From Diabrotica undecimpunctata (taxonomy: Eukaryota > Arthropoda > Insecta > Coleoptera > Chrysomelidae), in assembly GCF_040954645.1 (NCBI RefSeq), contig NC_092809.1, positions 63,182,141 to 63,246,140 on the forward strand: a stretch of DNA of 64,000 nt, written 5' to 3'. Below the pieces are notes generated by a model. It saw nothing but the letters and a program-made list of their open reading frames with translations, searched no databases and was not told the DNA's origin. A program made the translations under genes and the position numbers. Each line of letters starts with the position of its first letter. The first letter of the stretch is position 1. This document shows, piece by piece, positions 23,719-38,735 of this stretch.

Positions 23719-23899
23719 TGTTCTGTTAGTGTATCTTTGGTTGCCTATATAGATGGCATGTAGGTGGAGATTGAGGGTTAGGAATAAGTTAGTGTTATCT
23801 GGGCATGACCGGGCAGTAGTTATAAAAACTTATATAGAAGCTGTAATAAAGATAACTTATTCTCAAGTAATAGTTATTGTTCAAGAACCCAACTAAACA
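23719..23899 (+). repeat. 3' LTR of the Gypsy element (181 bp)
   Basis: TGTTCTGTTAG...CTAAACA. The last 85 bp are repeated at 20492-20576. AATAAAG near 23850 may be the polyadenylation signal. Confidence 0.88.
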
Positions 23900-24379
23900 C
23901 AAACCAAGGTCATGGAAGACCTGATTTGAAAGATCTCCTAATCGCCTTTGCAACAATGTATCATTCGAATATTTATTTCTACAGTGTTTTCCAAAATTAT
24001 GTACTTAGTTAAGTACAATGCAATTACCATAAATACTTATTCACTAAATTAAATTAAACTAAGGACCGCCACTGCGAAATAAACAAAATTGTGTTTTATA
24101 CCGGTTTCGAAAAAAAAAAATTCATTGATTGATATCGATGCTACATTCTAATCTTTAATTAATTACTGTAGTACGACGTCAATTAGTGGCTGGTCATTAT
24201 TGCCAATGATTTTATGAATCTCTCAGCTAATACACCTCAAATTTTTACTCTTCGTGTTTTTTTGTTGACATTAATAATAACATTAACAAGAATAAAACTT
24301 ACAAGAACAATCTTGTTTTGAATTAACATCCGAACACTCTCCTATAATGGAATATTATTTAATGGAATTATTAATAACA
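23900..24379. other. Noncoding, with a possible Penelope terminal remnant
   Basis: No gene. On the minus strand around 24125-24080, TTCGAAACCGGTATAAAACA resembles the 3' half of hammerhead-bearing Penelope terminal repeats, but the CTGANGA half is not recognisable. Confidence 0.4.
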
Positions 24380-24735
24380 AATTGGGTACAAAAATACGTC
24401 TGAAAAGTAACGACGATATACACGAAGCTGTTCAACAATTCACTAAAATAATACAAGAGGTAGCTTGGCAGTCAAAACTAGACCGTTGGAAACTAAACAA
24501 CAACATCTGTCTAATAAAATCAAAAAAAAAATTGCCAAAAAGCAAAGATTAAGAAAAACGTGACAGAGAACACGCGCGTCTTAGGATAAAACTGCATTGA
24601 ACCAAGCTACCGCCCAACTAAAAATTCTTTTAAATAATTATAAGGATACTAGTATTTATTATTACCTAAAAAAATTATCAGCAACTTAATTCACCGAGTA
24701 CACACTTTGGAAATTAACACGGAAATAAAATGGAC
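24380..24735 (+). pseudogene. Jockey linker fragment (between endonuclease and RT)
   Basis: Frames give IAKKQRLRKT, then QRTRAS, DKTALNQATAQLKILLNNYK and EYTLWKLTRK. This matches the segment between endonuclease and RT in Jockey LINEs, also seen in the copy at 55340-55660 (WQQTRAPRDKTNLNNASQQL). No RT motif follows: the fragment stops at the minus-strand LINE piece at 24740. Frame changes present. Confidence 0.7.
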
Positions 24736-24739
24736 CTTA

Positions 24740-25365
24740 ATTCTTCTTCTTGTAGTACCTATCCGTTTCCGATGTTGGCGACCGTCATGGCAGTCTGTAT
24801 TTTGCAAACTGCTGCTCTGAAAAGATTTGTGGTTGTTGTGTTGAACCATGTACGTAAATTTTTCAGCCAGGAAATCTTTCGCCTTCCTGGTCCTCGTTTT
24901 CCTTTTACTTTTCCTTGCAGAATTAATTGCAGCAACCCATATCTTTCGCTGTTCCTCATGATGTGATCGAGGTATTCGATTTTAGCTGTTTTTATTGTAG
25001 TTAACAATTCTTTTCCTTTTTTCATTCTTAATAAAACGTCCTGGTTAACAATGTGGTCGGTATAGGATATCTTTACGATTCGATCATAAAGCCACATTTC
25101 GAAAGCCCCAATTTTCTTGCAGGTAGCATCTGTGAGAGTCCACGACTCAATTCCGTACAATAGTATAGGAAAGATAAATCATCGTAGTAACCTGATTCTT
25201 ATGGGTACTGATAAATCATGGTATTTGAATAGCTTAGTCATTTTTTGAAATGCAGATGTTACTTTCTCTATCCCACATTTTATTTTTATTTTTATCCTCC
25301 CAATTTTTATTCACGTTCGTACCAAGGTAGGTGTATGTTTTTACTCTGTTATTACTTGTTGTTAG
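24740..25365 (-). pseudogene. LINE RT thumb and C-terminal fragment
   Basis: From 25350 down: RVKTYTYLGTNVNKNWE, then from 25160 MYGIESWTLTDATCKKIGAF, EMWLYDRIVKISYTD, QDVLLRMKKGKELLTTIKTAK, YLDHIMRNSERYGLLQLILQ, GKRGPGRRKISWLKNLRTWF and FRAAVCKIQ. This is the RT C-terminal region of the same LINE group as 48990-49493 and 58420-64000, and shows that group's intact FEMWLY-R-I motif without a TA expansion. The RT palm is missing; it abuts mariner sequence at 25366. Confidence 0.82.
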
Positions 25366-25990
25366 ACTGCTAAAAAAGGAGACGCACATCTGGTTCAGGA
25401 GCTTCAAGAATATGACTTTGATAGAATAATCGAATTCTCCGAAACCATTATACAACGATGTAAAAGAGATAAAAGTTTCATAACAAATATACTTTTTTCA
25501 GATGAAGCTGCTTTTATGCTCAGTGGGCACGTAAACCGCCATCCATACTGAACAAGTGAAAATCCACATTGGATACAATATTGATATGACACAATAACCT
25601 AAAAAGGTGAATGTTGGGGTCGGCATTATAAATACTCATATAGGGCCATATTTTTTTGAGGAAAAATTAACTGCTCCTTATTATCTGAAATTTTTATAGC
25701 ATTATTAGATGCCACAGCTGAATTAGTTCTACCGTAATGAGGGTTCCCGATAATAAGACGTTGAGGTACGAATTAAGTAACGTAGAAGGGGATCTCTGAA
25801 TGGCTACCAAGGTATTCAGATTTGACTCTGTTAGAATTTTTAATGGAGATATTTAAAGATCAAAGTGTATTAAAGTCGTCCGACTAATGTAGAGGTGTTC
25901 ATCAGAACAGAAATTGCACAAATAACACCTGAAGTTATCGAATTTACTGCCCATTATATATTTCATTTGATTGTATTTTACTAAACATTT
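25366..25990 (+). pseudogene. Degenerate DD41D-type mariner transposase fragment
   Basis: AHLVQELQEYDFDRIIEFSE, then ILFSDEAAFMLSGHVNRHPY (first catalytic Asp), ENPHWIQY, GPYFFEE-like residues and a decayed RYSDLTLLEFLME in place of SPDLTPLDF. The same protein group as the transposases at 39315 and 29442 but a separate, much older copy with many stops. The middle part with the second Asp is not recognisable. Confidence 0.65.
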
Positions 25991-26892
<902 letters not shown>

Positions 26893-27444
26893 CCGATTCG
26901 GCAAATTTTCAACTACCGTATACGTTATTCAGTATGTGGAACAAAGATAACACTTAATTGTTTGAATACGAGTGAGACACAATCCACGCACTTGGAGTAG
27001 CGAGTCTAATTTTTAAACAGTGTTGCGAAATTTCTGTAACATAACTCCTTCTAAAACATTAGTCGGATACATGAGTGTAACATAATGTTTAAATCCACTA
27101 CAGTTCATTGTAGAATGAAAATTAATATTGCCCCAACAAACTTTACATGAAGTAATCATGTAAGTATTATTTTTTAAACGATTATATCATTACTTCATTA
27201 ATTAACAAAGAATACTGAATTGAGGAATTGAGATGCGACAACAGCGTGAGCTAAATAAATAACGCACTTTAGTAGACAGACAAATAGTATAAACCATTTG
27301 CCCTCTCTACGACTTCCCCTCAAAAGAATAGGCGGTCCTTATCTGTACAGCAGGTTTAAGGTCAATAAGGTAAGGTCTATTGCTTTGATTTTTAGCTGTC
27401 GTGGTAAAAGGTTGAAAACAAATAATTAACATGCCAAGCGTATA

Positions 27445-29328
27445 CAGTAGAACCTCGATAAGTCAAATTCCAAGGGAAAAACTAAATATTTTAAGTTATA
27501 GAGGTTTTAATTTATCAAGGGTCTATGTTGTGATGGATTAATATAGGTCAGAAGTTCATTAAAATATAGGAATTTATTATACACTACATTACTACATACA
27601 CTACATTCATTTATTATATTCGTTACAAAAAGTTAAAGCGATAATTAAAGGTATAGTCTACTAAAAAAAGTCTGTGATTTTCTTTTGTTTTAAACAATTC
27701 ATAAATTCTAAATCGATTTGATTTTCAATAACATAGAGAAGAAAATACGTTATCTTTTATGTTTCTACACTGCTCTATAAATGATCGTACAGTCGTTATA
27801 GCACTCTTGCTTCGTTGATTGATATGCTCTTAGATGAAGTTTGTGGGTCGTCATTAAATTCATCGTCTTTATAACTTTAAATACAGTACATGTTTCATTC
27901 CATTATTCAGGATCATTATTATCTTCCTCTTCAAAATGATTTCTTGAGGTTCTGAAGAAAAACCAAAGGTTCTAAAGCAGTTTTTCACTGTGATGAGTGT
28001 TACGTTTTGCCATGTTTTGTCCACCATCCTCATTATTTGAAGAACATTGATAGAAGAAATCGTATTTTGCTCCATATCAGCTATCATTCTTCTAACAACT
28101 TCTTTTCTGTATAATGTTTAAAAATTTTAATGATACCCTGTTCCAAAGGTTGAAGTTGTGATGTTGTGTTTGGTGGAAGAAATTGTACTTTGATTGCCTT
28201 TAATGGTGCTATGTCCCCGTGTGCTGTTCAGTTGTCGATGAACAGAACAATTTTGCTATTTCAAGTTGCCCTTTGCTAATCTATATTAATCAGCCATTTT
28301 TTAAAAAGTTCTGCTGTCATCCATGCTTTTTTATTGGCTTCATAATTCATGGGTAGTGATTTTAAACCTGCAAAACACCGCGGTTTTTTTGACTTACCTA
28401 TATAATTAGAGGTTTGAGTTTTTCTGTGCCCGTAGAATTTCCACAAAGCAGAATCGTAAGTCGTTCCTTGCTGTGTTTTTCTCCATGACATTTTTTATTT
28501 TTGAATGTTAATGTTTTTTCGGGAAGACATTTAAAAAACAGACCAGTTTCATCAGCATTAAAAACATCATTGGGATCATAATCATTCACTAAATTATGCA
28601 AGTCAGATTTCCATGCTTGGCAGACTGATTTGCTTACGCTCGTACTTTCGCCGCACATTTTTTTAAGGCTAAATCATTCGTTTATTGAAATTCTCTAACC
28701 AGCCTTGCTGGCTTTAAAATTATCGATTTTTAGTGAATTAGCGAACTCTACAGCCTTTTCTTTCAGTATGGGTCCACTGATACTGATGTTTTTGTTTCGA
28801 TACTGTTTTAACCACGGAAACAAACACTGTTCAAAATTAGGGAATTCGGCAATTTTTGTCTCCTGATTCTTGTTTTTTCAATAGTTCGGTTTCTTTTTTA
28901 ATTATGATTGATAATGTACTCTCGTGTATTCCAAACAGAGCCGCAACTTCTTTTCTTTTGAATCCATTTTTCACTGCTTCTATAGCTTTTAATTTATCAG
29001 CATATGTTAGCGTTGTTAATTTTCTTTTTGAACTCATTTTAAGCAAGGTATCACACAGTACCTAAATCGATGTTTCTAGAACAGTGATCAAAACTTATGA
29101 TACAGTAAGCTGTTCAGCTGTCATTGGTAAACAATTTTATGTTATAGAGATTGTGAAAACATTTCTTTAAGTTACTGAAAGCCAATATTGATATTATTTA
29201 TTTAAGTTATCGAGATTGTGTATTTTAAGTTGTAGAGGTTTTGGGCTTCGATGGGAAGGGAACATATAATTTTTGGAAGTTATAGAGGTTTTTAAGTTAT
29301 TGAGGTTTGACCTATCGAGGTTCTACTG
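27445..29328 (-). mobile_element. Tigger/pogo-like DNA transposon
   Basis: Ends CAGTAGAACCTCGATAAG (27445) and CTATCGAGGTTCTACTG (to 29328) are Tigger-type inverted repeats. TA (27443-27444) lies on the left and AA (29329-29330) on the right, probably a mutated TA duplication. Internal copies of AAGTTATAGAGGTTTT occur near both ends. It sits in codon 5 of a DD41D transposase. Confidence 0.9.
27860..29046 (-). pseudogene. Tigger transposase (CENP-B HTH plus DDE_1) relic
   Basis: Starts at 29046 (or the internal Met at 29037) with SSKRKLTTLTYADKLKAIEA and KEVAALFGIHESTLSIIIKK, the CENP-B-type N-terminal HTH. The catalytic region has VFNADETGLFFKCLPEKTLT (first Asp, about 28555), the second Asp in LFIDN (about 28230) and LPPNTTSQLQPLEQGII, with Glu where pogo/Tigger usually has Asp. 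The C-terminal helix is at 28087-27869 (MVDKTWQNVTLITVKNCFRT). Frame changes at about 28650 and 28400 and a stop right after the second Asp make it inactive. Confidence 0.88.
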
Positions 29329-30030
29329 AATTTTCAAAAAGAAAAGATTCAAATGGTGAAATGGTATTATGGAAACCATTCTATTGTAGAAATAATACAG
29401 TTATTTATTGCTGCTTTTTAAAAACAATACCTTTTTAAAAAATGTTTTCCGATGAATCTTCATTCACAATCCATAAACGTCATAATCCATCTGTCGTCCG
29501 CTATTGGTCTAGGGAAAAGAAACATTTTAGCATTGCTGTGAAAACACAATTCCCAAAGAAATTAAATGTGTGGACTGGCATTTATAACGATCATATAATT
29601 GGTCCATTTTTTATTAGGTACGGGAAATCTGAATGGACGAAAGTATCTAGATTTATTCCAGCAGTTCGAAACCTTGCGGTCAACTTCGATGATGTTTGGT
29701 TTCAACAGGATGGTTGCCCAGCACATAATGCAATCGGAGTTAAAAATTATTTGGAACAAACATTTCCTGGACGAATAATTTCTACACGAGGAACAATAAA
29801 ATGGCCCCCTAGATCACCAGATTTAGCACCTTTGGTATTTTATTTCTTAGGAATGCTAAAATCAAAATTATATCGGCATGAATTCGAACGAGCCACCAAT
29901 TTAGCAGAATTGTAAGAAAAAATTGTTCAACTTTGTAGTCGAGTACAACCAAATCAGCAATGAGACTTGCTTTAATTGATAGATTCGGATTTTGTTTAGC
30001 TTAAAATGGTGGTTTGTTTGAACATTTAAT

Positions 30031-30394
30031 TGGTTAGAGATTTTTTAAAAATGCCTTTAATTTTAATTATTTAGAATAATTTTTTTGATTGGTTTTTTTC
30101 TTATAAAAATAATATTTATATTTAGTTAATGTTTGCTAAGTTAATTATTGTTTTATTTCCTAGCTACCACAGCTAAAAATCTACAAAAATTACATTTAAA
30201 ACTCAAATACCTATAAGTGTTTGAGTTTTTCTTAAAGATTTTCCGACGGAAAGTTGGCGACGAAATAATTTTATGCAAAGAACCCCCCCCCTTCAATGTC
30301 CGATAATTACTGTCGGTCATCGGTGTATTTTTATGCCGCTTCGCACTATAAAAGAAGGCGTTGCTTAAAATTTTAAACTCTTCAGGGGAATAAT
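30031..30394. other. Interior of the DD41D element, noncoding
   Basis: 3' flank of the transposase up to the right inverted repeat. A minus-strand frame of 84 codons here has no recognised family and is probably chance. Confidence 0.4.
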
Positions 30395-30750
30395 GCTTTG
30401 TTGCCACACATAAATTACTTAAATCACTGTTCTTTGTTAACTAATAAAGTAATTGATAAAATCGATTAGAAAATAACAATTACGTGGCTACTTTATTTGA
30501 ATTTTTTTGGGACAATATTAATTTTTATTCTACAATGAACTGTAGTGGATTTAAATATTATTTTAGACTCATGTATCGGACTAAAATTTTAGAAGGACAG
30601 ATGTAACAGAAATAATAGCAACACTGTTTAAAAGTCATACCTATTCCATCGAGATGGTGACTGCCTCTCACTTCTATTCAAACAATTAAGTGTTATCTTT
30701 GTTCCACATACTGAATAACGTATACGGTAGTTGAAAATTTGCCGAATCTG

Positions 30751-30753
30751 TAT

Positions 30754-30826
<73 letters not shown>
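30751..30826. repeat. (TA)n microsatellite
   Basis: Shared boundary between the DD41D element on the left and the Penelope pair on the right. Confidence 0.95.
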
Positions 30827-30830
<4 letters not shown>

Positions 30831-30859
30831 ATATATTCGAGAAAAGGAGTACGACCGTC

Positions 30860-31640
30860 AATCCAATATAAATTAAGGAATACTCGAAGATTATAAGATT
30901 ACATTGTATAAACAATTAATTGGAACTAAATACAGTTTACAAATTAACTCAAACTTAGCACATCAAAAGACCATGTGGTAATTGTACATGTATATAAAAA
31001 AATATGTTAAAAAACATTAATTTGCAGAGAAATAAAAAGATCATAAGATGCACTTTCAACAGTATATTATTAGTTAAATTAAATTTTAACTTTAAGTAAC
31101 ATTATTAAATTGATTAAGATTGAATTATAGTGATTTAAAAAAAATATAATAAGGTTACCACTCTTAAGCTTCTTAGTTGATGCTGGTTAAATGAGAGCAA
31201 CAAATAGAAACCACGCCAACCAACGAAAAAAGACAGTGGCCTTAAGGTCAAAATATGACATAACAGCAAGGCGTATTTAAATAGTCTACGTTGTGGCTGA
31301 ATAGCCAGCCAACAGGTGAAGATTGATTTAACTTCCAATAGTCCAAGGTTCATAACATTTGGAACTGAGACTAATGAAGATTCTATGAATCAATTTTAAT
31401 TACAAAATTTTATTAAACTATTTGATCATAAACAATTATTTCACATAGGTAAATGTAACATTGACAAAATAATCAATAAAAGGTAAGTTGAATGAATCTA
31501 AGTTAAATAAAGTAGGAAAATATTTTATTTTATTTTAATTTGAAAATATTTAATATGAAACTGATAGAACATACACCTTGGGGGACATAAAACAACATAT
31601 TAAGCCTAATTCTGCAATATTAATGCATGATAAATTTGGC
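30860..31640 (-). mobile_element. Penelope 3' untranslated region, minus copy
   Basis: Reverse complement of 33430-34212 along most of its length (CACCTTGGGGGACA, TTTTGACCTYAAGGCCACTG, TTCTTAGTTG). It lacks the ~225 bp that hold the hammerhead in the plus copy: TTATAAT joins directly to CTTCGAGTATTCCTT at about 30890. Confidence 0.8.
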
Positions 31641-33222
31641 TCAAGTTACTAAGGTCCGTTCTCTTATTAAGAGCGTTAGGGTGTTTAAGTATTGAACACA
31701 TTTCCAAAAACTGCCTTTTAACGAGATTGCGTTTATTGCCAAGAATCTCAACTTCATTAAAGTCCACTTTGTGTTTAGTGTTAATAGCATGCTGGTAATA
31801 GCACAAGTATGCTTAGATAAATTGATATCACTGCGGTGTGTGTCGTAAGACGCCCTCTCAATGATCTCCCTGTCTGCCCGATGTAGCATGAGTCACACTT
31901 AGCACAAGGTATATGATAGATGACATTTATTTGTTCCAGAAGAGACAAGGGTGTTTTTCTTTTAGAAAACAAATTTCTGACAGTCTTAGCTTCTTAACAG
32001 CAATTTTAACAGGTACGTTATTCTGTTTGTACAGTTTAATAAGTTTTTCAGTAACTTGAGGAAAATAAGGTAGAGATGAGTAATGGGTGGTTGGAGTCCC
32101 AAGTACAGTATTAGGCAGAACAGTGTTGTTAATGGAATTATTTGATATTATTCTAAGTTGGTCACCATTGGCTATATCATTTAAAGAGGAACCATAGCTT
32201 TGTAAATAAAGGTATTTATTAATGAGGGAGGATGGATAGGAATTCTCAATTAAAATATTTCTAAGTAATTAAAGGAATTCCCTTCGATTAACCGGATGTG
32301 TGAGTCTATTTAGTCTACAGCTTAAAGCTTTAATTAGGTTTAATTTATATTTGAAAAGATGACAAGAATGGTAGTTGAGAAAACTATTAGAGGCCATTGG
32401 TTTCCTATACCAACTTGTGGTTAAGGTGTTATCTCCCATTCTAATGACACGCATGTCTAAGAAGGGAATACTATTTGTGGTGGGGTTCTCAAGTTCAACA
32501 GTGAACTGTAAGGGAGGGTCAAACTCATTGAACAAACACAAGGTGGCCTGTATCTTGTCTGGGGGTAAGGCTAACAATAAGTCATCAACATACCGCTTAA
32601 TAAAAGGGATTCGGAAATCTAAAAGACCCAAACGGTCAGATACTAAATCATCCAATACAAAATTAACTAGGATGGAAGAGATTGAGGGACCCATAGGTGT
32701 CCCAAAAATTTGAAGATAATATTTGTCATCAAAGACCAAAAAATTAGTGTCAAATACTAATTGCAACAGTTCTGCAAATACAGCCCAGGATACAGGACAG
32801 TTAGGTTGGATAGAGTTCCAATGATTTCTTAAGGAGGTAGTGACACTAGAAAAAGGTAAATTAGTGAAAAGAGATACCACATCAAAACTCACTAAAATGT
32901 AACCTTGTGGAAGTTCAAAGTTATTAATAAATTCACTAAAGTGAAAAGAATCAACAATATTAAACTTGTTATTATCATTATAAGATTTTGATAATATGTC
33001 AGTTAAAAATGTTAAAATATTAGTATTAATATGTGAATTGATGGACGAAACAAATCGGCCTCATGGTCAATGTGGGCTTATGTATTTTCGGTAGACAATA
33101 AAATCTGGGAGCATATCCATCATAATTATGTATATATTTTGCAAGTGGTTGATCTATGATCGTTAAGTTTTTTAAGTGAGTAATGAATTTATTTATTTTA
33201 TTAGTGAATTTAGAGCAAGGGT
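31640..33222 (-). pseudogene. Penelope-like element: RT and GIY-YIG endonuclease
   Basis: Read from 33222 down: PRFYCLPKIHKPTLTMRPI, then 32892-32269 with SFDVVSLFTNLPFSSVTTSL (motif A), FGTPMGPSISSILVNFVLDD (motif B) and IKRYVDDLLLALP (catalytic YVDD intact). FLDMRVIRM, TSWYRKPMASNSFLNY and LIKALSCRLNRLTH are typical of Penelope RTs. The GIY-YIG nuclease follows at about 31930-31640 (VIYHIPCAKC, CYIGQTGRSLRGRL). Penelope elements encode exactly this RT plus GIY-YIG pair. Frameshifts lie at about 32280-31970 and 31880. The 5' end is cut at 33222, where an inverted copy begins. Confidence 0.92.
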
Positions 33223-33225
33223 TGT

Positions 33226-35368
<2,143 letters not shown>

Positions 35369-35890
35369 TCATTGACCTTCTAGCAAAAAAAAAACGCATG
35401 GGTAGTCCCCTATTATATCTTCCGCATAAGGAGTGAATCTCTTTAGCAAGATAACTGCTATAAGTTTATATGCCTTGTTAATAAGCGACATGCCTCTAGA
35501 TATAGTTTCCAATTTTTCTTCATTTCTTTTGTTAAGTATCGGTACTATGATACTTCGTATTTCATTCTTTAGGTATTTTCCGTTGTTCCAATGTTCCCAT
35601 AATAATTTCATATAATTTTTGATGTAAAAGTTTCCTCCGTTTTTTATCATTTCTTCATTTATACCATCATTTCCTGGTGCTTTGTAATCTTTAGTAAATT
35701 ATAAAAGTATTTCTTTAATTAATCATTCGACGATTTATAAATCCGTGAATATTAAATCTGCTGTTTAATTTCTTATAGCTTTTGTTTCCCTAACACTTTC
35801 AGTTTCTCTCACTGTCTTTACCGCTCTATAGAATTTCCTTACCTGGTTCATTTCTCTATTTCTGTCCATTTTCCGTATTTAATGTTCTAG
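35369..35890 (-). pseudogene. LINE RT fingers fragment
   Basis: Best block 35650-35369: EMIKNGGNFYIKNYMKLLWE, IRSIIVPILNKRNEEKLETI, RGMSLINKAYKLIAVILLKR and FTPYAEDIIGDYPC, the RT fingers up to the Q-G-F motif (here decayed). Weaker frames upstream to 35890 include NREMNQVRKFYRAVK. Motif A, YADD and thumb are not present; the piece ends at about 35369. Confidence 0.75.
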
Positions 35891-35929
35891 GTTGCTCTTC
35901 TTCTTAGTTGAGTAGTGGTCTTGTAGACT

Positions 35930-36110
35930 ACTACAACTAATGCTTAAAGGCAAAATAGAAGGATCGTAGAGGTGTAGGAAGAAAACAGGTTTCTTGGTTA
36001 AAAAACATTCGTGAATAGACGCAGGTATTAAATGCAGGACAATTATTTTATGTGATAGAAGATCAAAAAGCCTTCTTAATGGTGATGGACAACATCGGAT
36101 AATTCTTATA
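35930..36110 (+). pseudogene. LINE RT C-terminal tail fragment
   Basis: Frames give LKGKIEG, CRKKTGFLVKKH and, shifted, NAGQLFYVIEDQKAFLMVMD. This is the GRRxxSWLKNIR...ANIR-type C-terminal tail of the same LINE group as 24740-25365, on the opposite strand to the adjacent fingers fragment, so a separate insertion. Confidence 0.55.
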
Positions 36111-36489
36111 TGGCACTTGAAAGAAGACTAAGAAATTGTCATGTCTATACTGTATTTTCGTCAGCAGCCAATTATTTACTATAAAAAGCAACGAACAAAT
36201 TTATACCACCAAGAATGGAAATACCATCACTTCAACTCGTAGATCTTCATCTAGCTCCATGTAAAAGTAAGAGTGCTCCTACATACAGGCGAGGAATAAT
36301 ATTAACGAAGAAACTAAAACGTCCGATCATGTAATTATAATCATGTATAGTTTCTGGTAAGAGCTTTTTTGTCCACAGAACTATGAGATATCATTTTTTT
36401 TTCATGGAAGCTGTCTGTTATAAAACGGTCGTACTTTTTAGGATAGATGAAGACATATCTTCAACAGTTTTCTTTTCAGAATCAAGGTA
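36111..36489. other. Noncoding gap
   Basis: Nothing recognised between LINE fragments. Confidence 0.4.
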
Positions 36490-38224
36490 TTTCCGCTTAG
36501 GTTATGATAGATAGACACGTTTATTGACAATTTTTACATAGTAAACTAAAAATAGAAATTTACAAATAAAATAAAAAAAAAACAATTCAGTTAAGTGTAA
36601 AATAGTTTTCATAAAAACGACCAGCCTAGGAGCTCAAACAAACAAATTCCTGTATACTATAGAAACAGTGTTCCAGCAAAATTTTTTTTGGTTATTTATA
36701 AAATTATTTAGATTTCATAGCCCTATTATTCATAGCCTCAATATCAATATTTTTGTTTAGGTTTAAAAAACAATTACACAGATTATAATCTACTGTATTA
36801 AATTGTGCAATACACAATCTGGAATATGATATAATGATATAACTTTTGTTTCTTGTATTGTACTGATGTTGATCAGCATGTGATTTTACATTTTATATAT
36901 TAGTATCAACAGTTAACAAACTTTCAAATATATATATTGAAGGTAAAGAAAGAATGCCATACTTTTTTGCTACACACAAGAATAGCAGAGGTCCCAAAAC
37001 TGATTCTTGTGGTACTTCCTATAAGGTATGATTTTAAAAAGTCGTGTATGGTACCCCTTATTCCATAGTACTCCAATTTTATCAATAGTGTTTGAATATC
37101 CACATAATCAAAAGCTTTTGTAAGGTCACACATTAATCCATTAGTGGGTTCACCTGCATCAAAACCGTGAACAATATGTTGTATTACCTCTAATACGGCT
37201 TTAGTTGTTGAATAATTTTTTTTCAAAAACCAAATTGAGAGCTAGATATAGTTGATTTGTTATCCAAATAATTTGTTATACGATCTTTCATTAAGATTTC
37301 AAAAATTTTACTTATTATTGGTACTATAATAATGAGTCTGTAAATGTCTGAACCACTTTTATTTCCTTTTTTATGAAGTGGAATTACTTTTAATATTTTG
37401 AATACATCAGGGCAGTAACCTTCGTTAATATATTACTACAATACTATTGTGAGAGGCTCAATAATTATATTTAGAGATGCCTTAATAATTTTACTGTTAA
37501 AACCATAGTAGTCAATACATGAGCAATTTTTTAATTTGTGTATGCATTCTTTAACATCAGATGCTAATATTGGCGACATAAAGAATGAACTCGACATTCT
37601 AGATAGCCTGCTAAGATAGTAGTTTATGATATGCTCAGAGTTTCCTATTGATTTCGATATAATATCTGCTATATTCGTAAAGTATTGGTTAATCTCTTCT
37701 GTTGTTAAGTTCAGATTGGACGTAGTATTTTAGACACATATTATTATTTATTGTCTTACTTTGGTTAGTGTATTTGTTTATTATGTTAGCATAAGCAGGA
37801 CGTTTTTCAGCTTTTATTGCTTGCTTGTATTTCTTTCGCATTTGACAATATTTAATACAATTGTCAGTAGTATGTGTTTTCCTATAAGTTGCTTTCCAAT
37901 CGTAGAGTATAAGTAGCACGTTTTCTGCTAATCACGTTCTTTAAAGGAAAACAAATGCTGTATTCTTCACACATATATCTCAAAAACAACTCTGTCATGT
38001 TTGTTGAATTACAGTGGATATCGTCGAAGACAGTTCAATCATTGGATTTAATTTTTTCCACAAAGTTCTTAATTTTTCTTCATTAATTAATCTTTTTTTA
38101 GTCTTTACTATAATTGTAGACACATTTTTTAAGTTACTTATAATAGCAAATATTCCTAAATGATCAGATATTATAGGATCGTAGACACCTGTATTTAGAT
38201 TAAGTTCATTAATATTAGTAAATA
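36490..38224 (-). pseudogene. CR1-like LINE ORF2, 3' portion
   Basis: Right to left: end of the endonuclease (NLNTGVYDPIISDHLGIFAI, about 38190), linker (KYCQMRKKYKQAIKAEKRPA), RT region around 37540-37390, KNYSTTKAVLEVIQHIVHGF, GLMCDLTKAFDYVDIQTLL (motif A) and YYGIRGTIHDFLKSYL, then VPQESVLGPLLFLC, which runs straight into a C-terminal tail (QHQYNTRNKSYIIISYSRLC). The YADD region is therefore deleted. The 3' end at about 36500 has a GATAGATAGAC repeat. The element continues at 41337-42011 across a mariner insertion. Confidence 0.85.
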
Positions 38225-38735
38225 CAGGGTGAGTCATGAGGAACTTTACATACTTCTACCATATGTAGAGTCCCTCAGGGAGCATATCATGTGGCCACTA
38301 AAAAATGTCAACTCCTCTTCTTTATTAATTAACAGGGTGATTTGTGTAATTGCCCATTTATTTCATTTTACTGTAGTGTTTATACGGCTCATTTGATTTT
38401 TTTAATTTTTGCATGATACAGTACACTACTATCAAGCATTCGACTGGTATTAGCTAAACTAAAAAATTCCAGGACTGGCTTTGGAAAAATTAATTTAGGG
38501 GTTCGTATTAAATATTATACCCTGTACATATATTTTTTAAAATGCAATAAGTGATTTTCAAACTACATAAATTGCCAATGAAAACGACATATGCGACAAT
38601 GTTGTCGCACTTTTATTAAATTTTTAGTGAACGATCAAATCTTACCAAAAATAGAACAACCATAATGAAGTATCAAATTATAAGGTAATTAATTTAAACA
38701 AATGTTATAAATTTCAAAAATTTTAATTGAAATGA
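38225..38735. repeat. Left TIR of the DD41D element
   Basis: Reverse complement of 40808-41336. Confidence 0.92.

Larger units (their letters stand above)
20492..23899 (+). mobile_element. Ty3/Gypsy LTR retrotransposon, internally deleted
   Basis: A complete 3' LTR at 23719-23899 (TG...CA) is matched by only its last 85 bp at 20492-20576, so the 5' LTR is truncated. Directly after it, TGGTGGCAGCGGTG (20577) is a primer-binding-site candidate beginning TGG. A polypurine tract AAAGGGGGGGA (23708-23718) precedes the 3' LTR. Between lie a gag remnant, RNase H, integrase and a short C-terminal frame; protease and the catalytic part of RT are missing. A foldback insertion interrupts gag. Non-functional. 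Confidence 0.88.
27431..30030 (+). pseudogene. DD41D-type mariner transposase, split by Tigger and internally deleted
   Basis: ATG at 27431 begins MPSV and is broken after four codons by Tigger. Coding resumes at 29331 (QMVKWYYGNHSIVEIIQLF, the N-terminal HTH). An internal deletion then joins to the catalytic domain, 29442-29915: MFSDESSF (first Asp), NVWTGIYNDHIIGPFFI, WFQQDGCPAHN (second Asp), KWPPRSPDLAPLVFYFLG. The third acid is expected 42 residues after the second Asp, giving DD41D spacing, but that position is Val. A decayed tail ends NGGLFEHLI near 30030. Inactive. Confidence 0.85.
26893..30750 (+). mobile_element. DD41D mariner element with long TIRs, carrying a Tigger insertion
   Basis: Terminal inverted repeats of about 355 bp, 26893-27245 and 30395-30750, share GATTCGGCAAATTTTCAACT at the tips, then CACTTAATTGTTTGAATA and ACTACAGTTCATTGTAGAAT. 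The element lies in TA on both sides, (TA)n tracts at 26691-26892 and 30751-30826, as expected for TA-target elements. Without the 1884-bp Tigger insertion it would be about 2.0 kb. The transposase is on the plus strand. Confidence 0.88.

Noticed and set aside
24080..24130. Hammerhead near GAAACCGGTATAAAAC (minus strand)
   Set aside because: Upstream half not recognisable; mentioned only as a possible remnant.
30153..30407. 84-codon minus-strand frame as a gene
   Set aside because: No family resemblance; lies in the 3' interior and TIR of a mariner element.
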